Positions 45,180-56,725 of a DNA stretch of 64,000 nucleotides are shown here, in pieces; position 1 is the stretch's first letter, and each line of letters begins with the position of its first letter. Position numbers and translations under genes: made by a program. A model generated the notes under the pieces. The model searched no databases. It worked only from the letters and a program-made list of their open reading frames with translations, and was not told where the DNA came from. Source of the stretch: Eretmocerus hayati (lineage: Eukaryota; Arthropoda; Insecta; Hymenoptera; Aphelinidae); NCBI GenBank assembly GCA_029851415.1, contig CM056744.1, positions 63,482,172 to 63,546,171 on the forward strand. The letters are read 5' to 3'.

Positions 45180-45768
45180 CCAAGGCTTAAATTGAATATC
45201 AAGCACATGGACCTCTTTGACCACTTTTTTCTATGGTCTCTCAATGGAGGATTTCTTTCGAAAAGTGACAAGGAGAGGAAAAAATTCTTCCCCAGGTGAG
45301 ATTTGAACTTGCGATCTCCAGTTCTCTGGACCGGCGCCTTAAGGGCCTCGACAGGAAGCGCGATGCTCTCTTCTCCATCTTCTCCCACGTGTATAAGCAT
45401 AGGCGCTGTAGTTGCAGTGGCCACCACGGGCGCGCAATGGCGCTACTCCCACGGAGGAGAAACGGGGACAAAAGCGAGCGCCTATGCTCATATACAGGGC
45501 AAATATTGGAGAAGAGAACATCGCGCACTCTCTGTCGAGGCACTAACCACTAGACCACCGGGGCGATCGCGAATTCACACGCTTCGAGAAATCGTCTCTC
45601 TGTCTCTATGTCGCTTTTCAAAGGAGGTGGGAGGGGGCAGGTTTCAAAACCATGGCCGTTTTGGATGAGATTATTCGATTCTATCGCTGAATGGGAATTC
45701 CAATCAAGAAATGTGGCTCTATCGTTTATTCGAGCTTATCATCCTGCTGTGTCGCTGGATACACCAAA
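45180..45768 (-). mobile_element. tRNA-derived SINE unit T1, interrupted by a MITE
   Basis: Minus-strand SINE unit: ATATCAAGCACATGG body, box B complement near 45300, box A complement near 45545. A 200-bp MITE splits box A at its TTAA. Confidence 0.75.
45343..45542. mobile_element. 200-bp palindromic MITE at a TTAA site
   Basis: Left GGGCCTCGACAGGAAGCGCG and right CGCGCACTCTCTGTCGAGGC are inverted, and internal blocks AGCATAGGCGCT and AGCGCCTATGCT mirror each other. The left flank is TTAA (45339-45342); the right is CTAA, one change from TTAA. The left half also occurs at 30935-31010. Confidence 0.75.
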
Positions 45769-46142
45769 GCTTCAATTGAATATCAAGCACATGGACCTTC
45801 ATCGTACTACTTTTTTCTATGGTCTCTCGATGGAGGATCTCTTTCGAAAAGCGACAAACAGAGGGAACAATTCTTCCCCAGGCAAGATCTGAACTCGCGA
45901 TCTCCAGTTCCCCGAACCGGCGCTTTAACTATTAGACCACCGGGGCGATTGTGAATTCACACGCTTCGGGAAGTCTCCTCTCTGTCTCTATGTCGCTTTT
46001 CAAAGCAGGTGGGAGGGGCAAGTTTTCAAACCATGGCCGATTTGAATGAGATTATCTGAATGCATCGCTCAATAGAAATTCCAATCGAGAATCGTGACTC
46101 TATCGTTCATTCGAGCTCATCATCGGGCTGTACCGATGGATG
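45769..46142 (-). mobile_element. tRNA-derived SINE unit T2
   Basis: Tandem unit with intact minus-strand head near 45950-45878 (box A complement TTAACTATTAGACCACC, box B complement ATCTGAACTCGCG). About 375 bp. Confidence 0.75.
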
Positions 46143-46303
46143 CACCAAGGCTTGAATTAAATATCAAGCACATGGACCTTCATGGTACCACTTTTTTCTA
46201 TGGTCTCCAGATGGAGGGTTTTCTTCGGAAAGCGACGAAGAGAGGAAAAAATTCTTCCCCAGGCGAGATTTGAACTCGCGATCTCCAGTTTTCCGGACCA
46301 GCG
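46143..46303 (-). mobile_element. tRNA-derived SINE unit T3, split by FB-B
   Basis: Body and box B (GATTTGAACTCGCGATC) end at CCGGACCAGCG; the remainder, GGCGCCTTAACCACTACACC and flank, resumes at 54467-54550 beyond FB-B. Confidence 0.8.
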
Positions 46304-47142
46304 CACTATCTTTTCAAAAACTCAACTTTGCTAGTAAATCCCCTTCAATCGGCTTCATCGGCTATCGGGATGATTCAAACGACATTCTCTTCGAAATTTT
46401 CTCAGCTACACGATGCGTTCACCCTTTTTTGCCTTAAGCTCGAGGGAAAAAAACAACGATACTTTCCCGAAACAAAGCATACACTTGACGAGTCCCTCGT
46501 TCTACTGCCAACTTGAATACACTTGGAGTACATTCTAGGACCCTATAGTTGAATTTCGGACCCATCCTCGAACCTGGAAACCACTGCTATGGATTCCAAG
46601 AGCGAATTTTAGCCAGAAACATGTTATACACACTGTATATTTGACCAAAATCGTTGATTTCAAGTCAATGAATGTGCTGCTGCCTCCTGAAAAACAATGG
46701 CGATGAATTCTGGGATTATTTTACGAGATTTTCAGCTAACTCTCGAATTCAGAAATAGCTGTTGACATTGATGCGATGCGAATTGAGCTAAAAATGGTTG
46801 AAAATGCCTTATCCACTCATCAAAGTTATGGATTTTAGCTCGGATTTTCTACTACTGCCAGCTCAAAAACACTTGAAGTGCACTCTCAAATGACTGAACA
46901 TGATTTCGACGTCAATCCCGAGTCTCAAACTTACTGCAGGATGATTTCTGGCCGATATCAGGCCAGAAAAATTAGAAAGAATTTGACGTTTGGGGGAAAA
47001 ATATGAATTTTAGATGGAGGAGGACTCTATTGCCAACAAGTTAAGGCTTGTTGCACATTCCAGTCCTCCCTCACAAAATTTCAAGCTTGAGCTTGAGCCC
47101 GAATCTGGGAATTGCTGCTGAGAGCTCTGAGATCGATTCTGA

Positions 47143-49248
47143 CGGCGGGTCGGAACGGTGGAAAAGTGTTAGGTGCGTGATCATGAAAAATACCAATTGG
47201 ATATGTTTCGGGCTAGTCTCTAGATCATTTTCCAGAAAGAATTCAAATCATCGGTCGGGGATTTTTGAAATAATCGTCATTTTTGTGTTATTCAAATCCA
47301 CGCGTTTTGATACTTCAACGATCCGTTTCCAATCACTCGAGCTATGATCTTTCAACTCAGAATAACTCTCAGAACTGATCAGACAACAATATTCCCATGT
47401 ATATCCATCCATATCATTCGTTGGCCGGGCCTAAACCCGCCAGAGATGAAGCCGTGGTGATATACCTTGAGATTAGTGTTAGTGAGGAGGAATACCCACG
47501 TTATTTTGATCAAAAGTCGTTCAAAACGAACATTCAGTCAGGATACAGTGTCATTCATACACCAATATGATCTACATAAGTTACATCACATTTAACAGTA
47601 CACGCGTATGTGATATCCATGCATGTTAGAGACTCACTGGTATGCAAAATATGTGAAATACCCATGAAGATTCACGCTAGATATGAAAAAGATTAGGCCT
47701 TCCTATTTCATCTTTCTCGAATGACTAGGTTTTATCATATACACAAATTAACACAGTTGATCTCGAATCCCTAAGATTGAGAGTGATCTCGAGAGATTAT
47801 CACCAGCGCCCAATACTTGTGGAAGTTAGGATTTCAATTTCGAGAAAGAGCCATAATTTTCCATAGCGAGCAGACTTTTGAGTCTATACATCACAGAGTT
47901 CTTCAAATGTCGACGAAGGATAAGGCTTATCACGATCATCTCGAATGCCCAAATCTCATACTACGAGTTGTATTTGAGTTCAATGGATTACATTTGGAAT
48001 TGATTATCTATCACTTGTTGTTTTCCTGATCTTCCTGCCATCAAAGTTCAGGAGATGTTCGTGTACTCTTGATTTGAGATTCCATCTAGAAGAATGTGTG
48101 ACGATTGAACGGGTAGAGTGATATAATTTTGATTCAAGAAGGTTGTAATCTCAGCCCTACTCGCTCTGTTAACCATTCCAAGTGAGCCCCCCCCTCCCGT
48201 TGTGGCAAATTGGAAAGAGTGAGATTCACTCGAGCATGAGTGGAATTTTCACCCTGAAAGAGTTTCGGAGTTGCCACAAAGAAGGGGGGAGGGGGTAACT
48301 GGAGAAGGTCGAGAGAGAGAGAGAGCTCACAACAAAAGGAGGTGACGAGTGAAAAGTTCTAATATCCCAATTGGTGATCGGAGGATGTCATTGATGTTCA
48401 AACATGACTGTGGGATACGATCAATACCTCAGTGAATTCAAGAATGATGTATGATTTGTTCAAAAAGTATAGATCAGTTGTGGATTCACCTCTTGGGGTC
48501 TGTTTCCGATCAAACGAATATTCGCTTATATCTGTAATATGCATCGCTCTATGGGGATTCTGACATCACATACGCGTTGAAATGTACACGATTATTACAT
48601 GGAATGTGACAAATATGGATCATCTTGGGATGGCTCTGAATCCTGACTAAATGTTCGTATTGAATGACTTTTGACCAGAAAAATGTACTCTCTCTCTCAC
48701 GCTAAACCTCAATCTACATCGCCACATCTTCATTTCTGGCGGGCTTGGACCAGACCAACGAATGCTATGGATGGATATACGTGGGAATATTGTTGTCTGG
48801 TCAGTTCTTGTGTTATGATCATTGGTGTATGAATGACACTGTATCCTGACTAAATGTTCTTCTTGAACGACTTTTCATCAAAATAACGTGGGTATTCCTC
48901 CTCACTAACACTAATCTCAAGGTATATCACCACGGCTTCATCTCTGGCGGGTTTAGGCCCGGCCAACGAATGATATGGATGGATATCTACATGGGAATAT
49001 TGTTGTCTGATCAGTTCTGAGAGTTATTCTGAGTTAAAAGATCATAGCTCGAGTGATTGGAAACGGATCGTTGAAGTATCAAAACGCGTGGATTTGAATA
49101 ACACAAAAATGACGATTATTTCAAAAATCCCCGACCGATGATTCCAATTCTTTCTGGAAAATGATCAAGAGACTAGCCCGAAACATATCCGATTGGTATT
49201 TTTCATGATCACGCACCTAACACTTTTTTACCATTCCGACCCGCCATG
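47143..49248. mobile_element. 2.1-kb inverted-repeat element nested in FB-B, TSD TTCTGA
   Basis: Arms 47143-47572 and 48815-49248 are reverse-complementary (GGCGGGTCGGAACGG mirrored by CCATTCCGACCCGCC). TTCTGA flanks both ends (47137-47142 and 49249-49254), and the opposite FB-B arm has the empty site GATTCTGAGCCAA near 53608. A diverged extra copy of part of the right arm lies at 48600-48815. The interior 47573-48600 encodes no recognisable protein; a short frame at 47817-48029 is unassigned. Confidence 0.82.
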
Positions 49249-50212
49249 TTCTGAGCCAAAAGCATGAGATGAATCGAGCAAATTCATGCGTAATTATGAA
49301 TCATAGGTTGGGAACCGCTCTACTGCCACATGAAGAATGATCACATCACAATCCAGGGTTATTCAACAAAATTTGAAGCGAAATCTGAGATCTGGGGATA
49401 GCTTTTGAGAGTATTGGGATAGATTCCAATACGGCATGTGCCAGGAATGTGTCACTAGCGTTGCAAATCATCCTGATTGGCCGATTTTAGCTCGGAATTC
49501 CTATTGCTGCCAGCTTAAAAATACTTGGAGTATACTCTGAAATCACTCGGCGAGATTTTGACACTGATACCGAGTCCGAGAACTGCTGCAGTGAGATTCA
49601 GTACCGGTATTGGGTCGAAAAAAGCTGACAGATACGGCACTTTTGGCGTAAAATGATGATTTTGAGGTGAATGAAAGAAGTACTGCCAACTAATCAACAA
49701 CAACAAACCAAGGTAAGTACCATTCTATCTCGTTACAAGTCAAAAAGTGAAAATTTTGAGCCCGGTGTCATGCCCCCGGATCACTGCGGTGTGATCTGCA
49801 ATCAAAGTTGGGCAGAAATCATCGGAAATCCGTGCGGATCTCACGGAGAATGACGAGTTTCAGGAGGGGAACCATACTACTGCCAACTCGAAAACGATCT
49901 TATCGAGTTCCAAATTTGCCAGTGGCAATTGGGCACATTCCCGTGTCTGAGAACCACTGCAGTGCAAACGGGGACCAAGATTTGGATCAGAGTGCTCGCA
50001 AAGTCAGCGCGGGTCCTATAGAAGATGATGGATTCCAGGGCGTGAATCCTACTCCTGCCAACCTAAGGATGGATCCAGGACATTCTGACTTCCGCTAGAA
50101 GTATTTTGGGCCCGGTCTCGTGTCGGACGCTCACAGCAGTGCGATCTGCGATCGGTATTGGGTCCAGAATTGTGGGAAACTTCTGCGGATCCTACAGAGA
50201 ATGATGATTCTT

Positions 50213-52141
50213 AGGGGGTAAATCGTACTACTGCCAATTTTATCAGGAATCCAATACATTTTTGAATCGACTAGGAACATCATGAGCCGAGCCTCGTCAC
50301 TCAGAATCACTGCAGTGCAATTTAAAACCCGAATTGGGCCCCGAAACGTCGGAAATCCGTGCGAATTCCACGGGAATAATGGGGTTCAGAACGAAAATCG
50401 TAATTCTGCCAAACCGCGAGCGATCCCATTGGATTCCATGTTCGTCAGTGAATGTTTTGGGCCCAGTCCCATGTCTCAGAGTTACTGCAGTGCGATCTGA
50501 GATCGGTATTGGGCCCAGAATCAACGGAAATAATAACAAATCGTATTCTGAATCATGAATTCTAGGAGGTAAATCCTATTCCGGCCAACTCAATGAGGAT
50601 TTCAGTTGATTTCGGGATCAGCTAGAAGTATTTTGAGCTCAGTCTCGTCACTCAAGTCCACTGCAGTGCGATATAAAACCAGTATTGGGCCCCGGATCGT
50701 CGGAAATCCGTGCGGACCCCACGGAAAATTATCCATTTTAGGATGGAAATCGTACTACTGCGACCCTTAAAAGCGACCCAGCACATTTCGAATTAGAAGA
50801 GAAATATTTTGGACCCAGTCCCGTCACTCAGATCCACTGCGGTGCGATCTGCAATCGGTATTGGGCCCAGAGTCGTCGGAAACTTCTGCGAATCCTACAG
50901 AAAATGACGATTTCTAGGGGGTGAATCTTACTACTGCCAACTAGATGATGAATTCAGTACATTCCGGGATTGACGAGAAATATTTTGGGCCCGGTCGCAT
51001 GTCTCAGAGTTACTGCAGTGCGAACTGAGATCAGTATTGGGCCCAGAATCATCGGGAATAATCACAAATCGTATCCAGAATCATGAATTCTAGGGGATAA
51101 ATCCTATTCCTGCCAACTCAATGAGGAATCCAGTCCATTTTGGGATCGACTAGAAATATTTTGAGCTCAGTCCCATCATCCAGGTCTACTGCAGTGTGAT
51201 ATAGAACCAGTATTGGGCCCCGGATCGTCGAAAATCCGTGTTGATCCCACTGGAAATGATCCATCTTAGGATGGAAATCGTACCACTGTGACTCTTAAAA
51301 TCGACCGAGCACATCTCGAATTAGGAGAGGAATATTTTGGGCCCAGTCCCGTCACTCAGATCCACTCCAGTGCGATCTGCGATCGGTTTTGGGCTCAGAG
51401 TCGTCGGAAACTTCTGCGAATCCTACAGGAAATGACGATTCCTAGGGGGTGATTTGTACTACTGTTAACTGAATGATGAATCCAGTCCATTCCGGGATTG
51501 TCAAAGAATATTTCGGGCCCAAACTCGTGGCTCAGAGTCGACGCAGTGCGATCTGAGATCGGTATTGGGCCCAGAATCATCGGAAATGACTACAAATAAT
51601 ATTCAAAATCATGAATTCTATGGGGAAAATCCTATTCCTGCGAAACGGATGAGGGTTCCAGTTGATTTTGGAATCGATAAGGAATATTTTGAGCTCACTC
51701 TCGTCACCCAGGTCCACTGCAATGCGATGTAAAACCAGTATTGGGCCCCGGATCGTCGAAAATCCGTGCGGATCCCACGGAAAATGATCCATCTTAGGAT
51801 GGGAATCGTACTACTGCGACCCTTAAAAGTGACCCAGTACGTTTTGAATTAGAAGATAAATATTTTGGGCCCAGTACCATCACTCAGATCCACTGCAGTG
51901 CGATCTGCGATCGGTATTGGGCCCAGAATCTTCGGAAACTTCTGCGAATCATACAGAAAATGACGATTCCTAGGGGGTGATTTGTACTACTGTCAACTGA
52001 ATGGTGAATTCAGTACATTCCGGGATTGACAAGGAATATTTTGGGCCCAGTCTCGTGGCTCAGAGTCACTGCAGCGCGATCTGGGATTGGTATTGATTCC
52101 AGGATCACCGGAAACTTCTGCAAATCCCACAGAAAATGACG
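50213..52141 (+). repeat. FB-B central array: three-monomer higher-order repeat
   Basis: Monomers of about 176 bp recur in order A (CCTATTCCTGCCAACTCAATG), B (TACTACTGCGACCCTTAAAA) and C (TACTACTGCCAACTNNATGATG). A lies at about 50573, 51103, 51632; B at about 50752, 51282, 51808; C at about 50930, 51458, 51987. Period of the trimer is about 528 bp, three copies. Each monomer has GGTATTGGGCCC and CACTGCAGTGCGAT-like blocks. Confidence 0.85.
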
Positions 52142-54466
52142 AGGAATCATCATTCTCTGTAGGATCCGCAGAAGTTTCCCACGATTCTGGCCCCAACACC
52201 GATCGCAGATTGCACTGCAGTAAGCGTCAAACACGAGAACGGGCCCAAAATACTCCCATCGGAAGTCAGAATGTCCTGGATCCATCCTTAGGTTGGCAGG
52301 AGTAGGATTCACGCCCTGGAATCCATCATCTCCTATAGGACCCGCGCTGACTTGCGAGTGCTCTGGCCCAAATTTCGGTCCCCGATCGCACTGCAGTGGT
52401 TCTCAGAGACGGGAATGTGCCCAAAAAATTCACTGGCAAATTTGAAACTCGATCAGATCGTTCTCGAGTTGGCAGTAGTATGGTTTCCCTCCTGAAACTC
52501 GTCATTCTCTGTGGGATCCGCACGGGTTCCCGATGATTTTGGCCCAATCTTGATTGCAGATCACACTGCAGTGATTTGAGGGCATGACACCGGACTCAAA
52601 ATATTCATTTTTTGACTTGTAACGAGATAGAATGGTACTTACCTGGGCAGTAGTTAAATTGAAGAAAAAAATTCAACTATTCCCCATCAGATCGACTGTA
52701 ATTCACGACAATATTGAGCTCAATACGCATTTGAAATTTCTCTGCAGCAATTGCCAGATGCAGGATTTCGCTTGAAATTCCCTTTTGTGATCCTAGATTC
52801 CACTGTATGTATTCTTGGAGTAGCAGTAGTACCTTTTGGGAGAGAGAATCATTAGATCTGGTTCATTCCTAGTGCCACTTCGCAATTTCTGCCTCAGAAT
52901 CGATCTCAAAGCTCTCAGCAGATATATAAAGAATCGGGAATCTGTTCAAAATCACGTCAAATGATCCCAAAATGTATCTCGATTGCTGTTCAGGTGGCAG
53001 TAGGACGATTTCCGCCCTATTATCCACGATTATGCAAGAATTCTCTAGCTGTCTGGAATGCTGCTGGATAAGGATTGATCTCAGTGCTCTTAGCAGCGAT
53101 TCTCGGGTGTGAGATTGGGCCCAGAATTCTGTGAGTGAGATCTAGAATTTGTTCCGATTGTTGATCAGTTGGCGGTACTTCTTTTATTCACCTAAATATC
53201 ATCATTTTGCGCCGAAAGTGCCGTATCTGTCAGCCTCTTTCGACCCAATACCGGTACTGAATCTCACTGCAGCAGTTCTCGGACTCGGTATCAGTGCCAA
53301 AATCTCGCCGAGTGATCACAGAGTATACTCCAAGTATTTCTAAGCTGGCAGCAATAGGAATTCCGAGCTAAAATCGGCCAATCAGGATGATATGCAACGC
53401 TAGTGACACACTCCTGGCACATGCCGTATTGGAATCGATTTCAGTACTCTCAGAAGCTATCCCCAGATCTCAGATTTCGCTTGAAATTTTGTTGAATAAT
53501 CCTGGATTGTGGTGTGACCATTTTTCATGTGGCAGTAGAGCGGTTCCCAACCTATGATTCATAATTACGCATGAATTCGCTCGATTCATCTTACGCTGTT
53601 GGCTCAGAATCGATCTCAGAGCTCTCAGCAGCAATTCCCAGATTCGGGCTTGAGCTTGAAATTTTGTGAGGGAGGACTGGAATGTACGTCAAGCCTTAAC
53701 TTGTTGGCAGTAGAATTTTCCTCCATCTAAAATTCATATTTTTTTCCCAAACGTCAAATTTTTTCTAATTTCTCTGGCCTGATATCGGCCATAAATGATC
53801 CTGCAGTAAGTTTGAGACTCGGGATTGACGTCAAAATCATGTTCAGTCATTCGAGAGTGCACTCCAAGTGTTTTTGAGCTGGCAGTAGTAGAAAATCCGA
53901 GCTAAAATTCATGACTTTGGTCAGGCGGTGAGGCATTTTCAACCGTTTCTAGCTCAAATCGCATCGCATCAATGTCAACAGCTATTCATGAATTCGAGAG
54001 TCAGCTGAAAATCTCGTATCATAATTCCAGAATTCATCGCTATTGTTTTTCAGGAGGCAGCAGAACATCCATCAACTTGAAATCAACGATTTTGGTCAAA
54101 TATACAGTGTGTATATCATGTTCCTGGCTGGAAATCGCTCTTAAAATCCATAGCAGTGATTTCCAGGTTCAAGGATGGGCCCAAGATCCAACTATAGGGT
54201 CCTAAAATGTACTCCAAGTGTGTTCAAGTTGGGAATAGAACGAGGGACTCGTCACGTGTATGTTTCGTTTCGGGAAAATATCGTTGTTCCATGGGAGGGG
54301 GGCGTTTATTGCCCCCCCCCACCCCCTCGAAGATAAGTCAAAAAAGGGTGGGCGCATCATGTAGCTGAGAATATTTCGAAGAGAATGCCCTTTGAATCAT
54401 CCCGATAGCTGATGAAGCCGATTGAAGCGGATTCACTAGCAAAGTTGAGTTTTTGAAAAGATAGTG

Positions 54467-54550
54467 CGGCGCCTTAACCACTACACCACCGGGGCGATTG
54501 TGAATTCACATGCTTAGGGAAGTCTTCTCTCTGTCTCTATGCCGCTTCTC
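54467..54550 (-). mobile_element. Remainder of SINE T3
   Basis: GGCGCCTTAACCACTACACC and GAATTCACATGCTTAGGGAAG continue the unit interrupted at 46303. Confidence 0.8.
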
Positions 54551-54559
54551 AGAGTCTCT

Positions 54560-54840
54560 AAGTCGTTTTCCGCAATCGCCCCGGTGGTCTAGTGGTTAAG
54601 GCGTCGGTCCGGAGCACTGGAGATCGCGCGTTCGAATTTCGCCTGGGGAAGAATTCTTTCCTCTCTTTGTCGCTTTTCGAAGAAAATTCTCCATCTGGAG
54701 ACCATAGAAAGAAGTGGTACCATGAAGGTCCATGTGCTTGATATTCAATTCAGGCCTCGGTGTATGCATCGGTACAGCCCGATGATGAGCTCGAATGAAT
54801 GATAGAGTCACATTTCTTGATTGAAACTCAATTTTGCCAA
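54560..54840 (+). mobile_element. tRNA-derived SINE, plus-strand copy with clear tRNA head
   Basis: Head at about 54578-54650 keeps box A TGGTCTAGTGGTTAAGGCG and box B GCGTTCGAATTTC. CCCCGG near the start can pair with CCTGGGG at the end as an acceptor-like stem, but the T stem is weak, so this is a tRNA-derived SINE and not a tRNA gene. It is in opposite orientation to the T3 remainder, head to head. Confidence 0.8.
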
Positions 54841-54869
54841 TCTGAAAAAAGAAAAAAATTTTGCAATTC

Positions 54870-55205
54870 TGTTCCTGAACCCCCCTCATCCATGGTTGGG
54901 ATGAGCTGTAGCAGTCTCATATGGCTCGAATTCGTCCTCTTTCAGTCTCTATTGCATGTAACATTCTTATTCGTCCCAAAGAAAGCCCCATGCCATAGAA
55001 TAGCTAGCTTATTGAGAGCTAGGGATTCGTCAATTCACCTGAAAAAGGCCTATTCGCTGGGATATCCACTCTGGTACTCAGGATGATTCTAGGAAGCGTT
55101 GGCAAGTTACGAGAGTGGTTAGTTACATGTTTCAATATGAGCAAACATATTCCAGAGTTCCAGGAAGATTGGTGATCCGAAGGTCTGGCACCCTCCTTGT
55201 GAGTA
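54870..55205 (+). repeat. Repeat R, right copy
   Basis: Inverted partner of 28838-29165. Carries AGGATGATTCTAGGAAGCGTTGG and GAGAGTGGTTAGTTACATG, mirrored on the left. Confidence 0.6.
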
Positions 55206-55214
55206 TGTGAGTGT

Positions 55215-55600
55215 ATATCTGTATATATACGAGCAACAACGCGACGCTTACCAATATTTCCTATATATTATAGCTACGGTGATCCGGTACACTCCAAATT
55301 TACCTATAGCGACTGACTTTCCAACTAAGCCTGTTACGACTCGCCTCATAACCATTCTCGCTGGCCCCGAGGTAAGGTGTTGGACTCTAGATCGGGCGTT
55401 GCGACCAACTGTGAGTTCGCGCCCGGGTCTCGGCTGGACTTCCTCATCCCGATGTTTTTTTTTGTTCTTTTCTTTGGTCCACCCTTATGAATAAACCTCT
55501 TGTCCATACAGCTGGCTTTTTCAGTTGCGATCTGGACCTAAATTTTGACAAAACTTGATCGAGCCGAGTTGTCTGGGACGAGTCGGTTCTTCAAGGTAGA
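55215..55600 (+). mobile_element. Family-B SINE-like repeat, plus copy
   Basis: Mirror of 10497-10900: CAACGCGACGCTTACC, GTTACGACTCGCC, TCGCTGGCCCCGAGGTAAGG, GAGTTCGCGCCCGGGTCTCG, GTTGCGATCTGGACC and GACGAGTCGGTTC in order. Box-A and box-B-like spacing suggests tRNA ancestry. Confidence 0.65.
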
Positions 55601-55719
55601 GAAAGGCCGAATGCTTCGTAGCCCCAAGAAAATCTATGTATAGTCATGGTGCACACAGACGAGCGAGCCCGCTAGCCAGCGTGAGCTTTTGTGAAATTGT
55701 GTGTGTACGGGGGATATGG

Positions 55720-56045
55720 CATCTATATATTTATACATACGCTAGACTGCATATCTATATGTGTCGCGGGCTACTCTGTTTATCTATATCTATGTGGCCT
55801 GTTTTGTATATCTATATCTGCGCTAGTATACTTATATATGCTTGCACTCATCTGGATACACAGATCTACGTGCTACTTTGTATAGCTATATCTATGAGCA
55901 CTACTAAGTATACCTATATATGCACCAATATACCTATACATGCGCTAGTATACCTATGCATGCACCAGTGTACCTATGCATGCACCAGTATGCCTATATA
56001 TTTGCCAGTATCCCTATATATACGTCAGTATATACGCGCTTATCC
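55720..56045 (+). repeat. ~20-bp TATA-rich minisatellite
   Basis: Repeats of TACCTATATATGCACCAGTA and variants, clearest from 55890 to 56030, with older TATCTATATCTATG-like copies upstream. Frames open through it are repeat artefacts. Confidence 0.8.
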
Positions 56046-56725
56046 AGATATCTATATCTGCGTGCGCTCACGGTGAAAGTGAGAAGACAGAGCTCTGCCT
56101 GTGCATGTATTCTATATAGAAATCCTTATGCTATACACTGTTCCACAATATGGATGGATTCTCAAATATACACGCATGACTAGGCTTCTACCACACTTGC
56201 ACTGTATGGGTTTCCAGTATACATGGGTAGATATCTACCACTTTCGCACTATACGAGCTCACGCAATGCTTGAGCGAAAGCTTGACTCGTTTTAGTTGAG
56301 GACCTCTCACGGAGAGAACGATGGGAGCCTGCCACTGCAAGGATTTGAGAGAGAAGCGCTGCCGATTTGGCATCGCTGCTCTCTCAACTTGGCAGTACTC
56401 CTCTGCCGAATTAGGCAGAACAAGACTCGCCGGCAAGTGCGCGGTGGACCTGTCGGTAGATGGTGTTGCAGCGCGAAGGGTAAATAGTTGTCAAATCCTG
56501 ACATGTCGACACAGATCATTTACCTGAGTTTTGGCATATATGCTCATCTCTATGTAATTTCATCACGTTCTCGTTACCCTCCGGATAATGAATCGAATTT
56601 TGTGAGTTGATTTGAAATCATTACATGATTGCCTCTTTATGTTCATAAAAATGGTCAATAAGCGTTGGAGTTAGTGATGAGATTTCCCCTCCAGTATACG
56701 AAATAAGTGTGTTGAACACTGCAAT
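56046..56725. other. No gene seen
   Basis: GC-moderate sequence with overlapping short frames on both strands (56188-56527) and no recognisable domain. Confidence 0.5.

Larger units (their letters stand above)
46304..54466. mobile_element. FB-B: 8.2-kb foldback element built of ~176-bp monomers
   Basis: Ends CACTATCTTTTCAAAAACTC and GAGTTTTTGAAAAGATAGTG are inverted, flanked by CAGCG (46299-46303) and CGGCG (54467-54471); the uninterrupted SINE reads GGACCGGCGCC, so a 5-bp duplication with one change is likely. The left arm (46304 to about 50212, less the nested 47143-49248 element) mirrors the right arm (54466 to about 52142). The arms themselves consist of divergent ~176-bp monomers marked by TACTACTGCCAACT. 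The right arm has about 500 bp (52645-53150) missing from the left. The dyad centre is near 52142. No protein gene was found. CACTA starts occur in EnSpm elements, but their 2-3-bp duplications do not fit here. Confidence 0.85.

Noticed and set aside
46304..54466. FB-B as a CACTA/EnSpm transposon
   Set aside because: Ends start with CACTA, but the inferred 5-bp duplication and absence of a transposase do not support it.
54578..54650. Possible functional tRNA gene
   Set aside because: Box A and box B are good, but the T stem and acceptor are imperfect, and the unit recurs with a long shared SINE body.
55636..56076. 146-codon frame at 55.6 kb
   Set aside because: Lies across a TATA-rich ~20-bp minisatellite; residue pattern follows the repeat.
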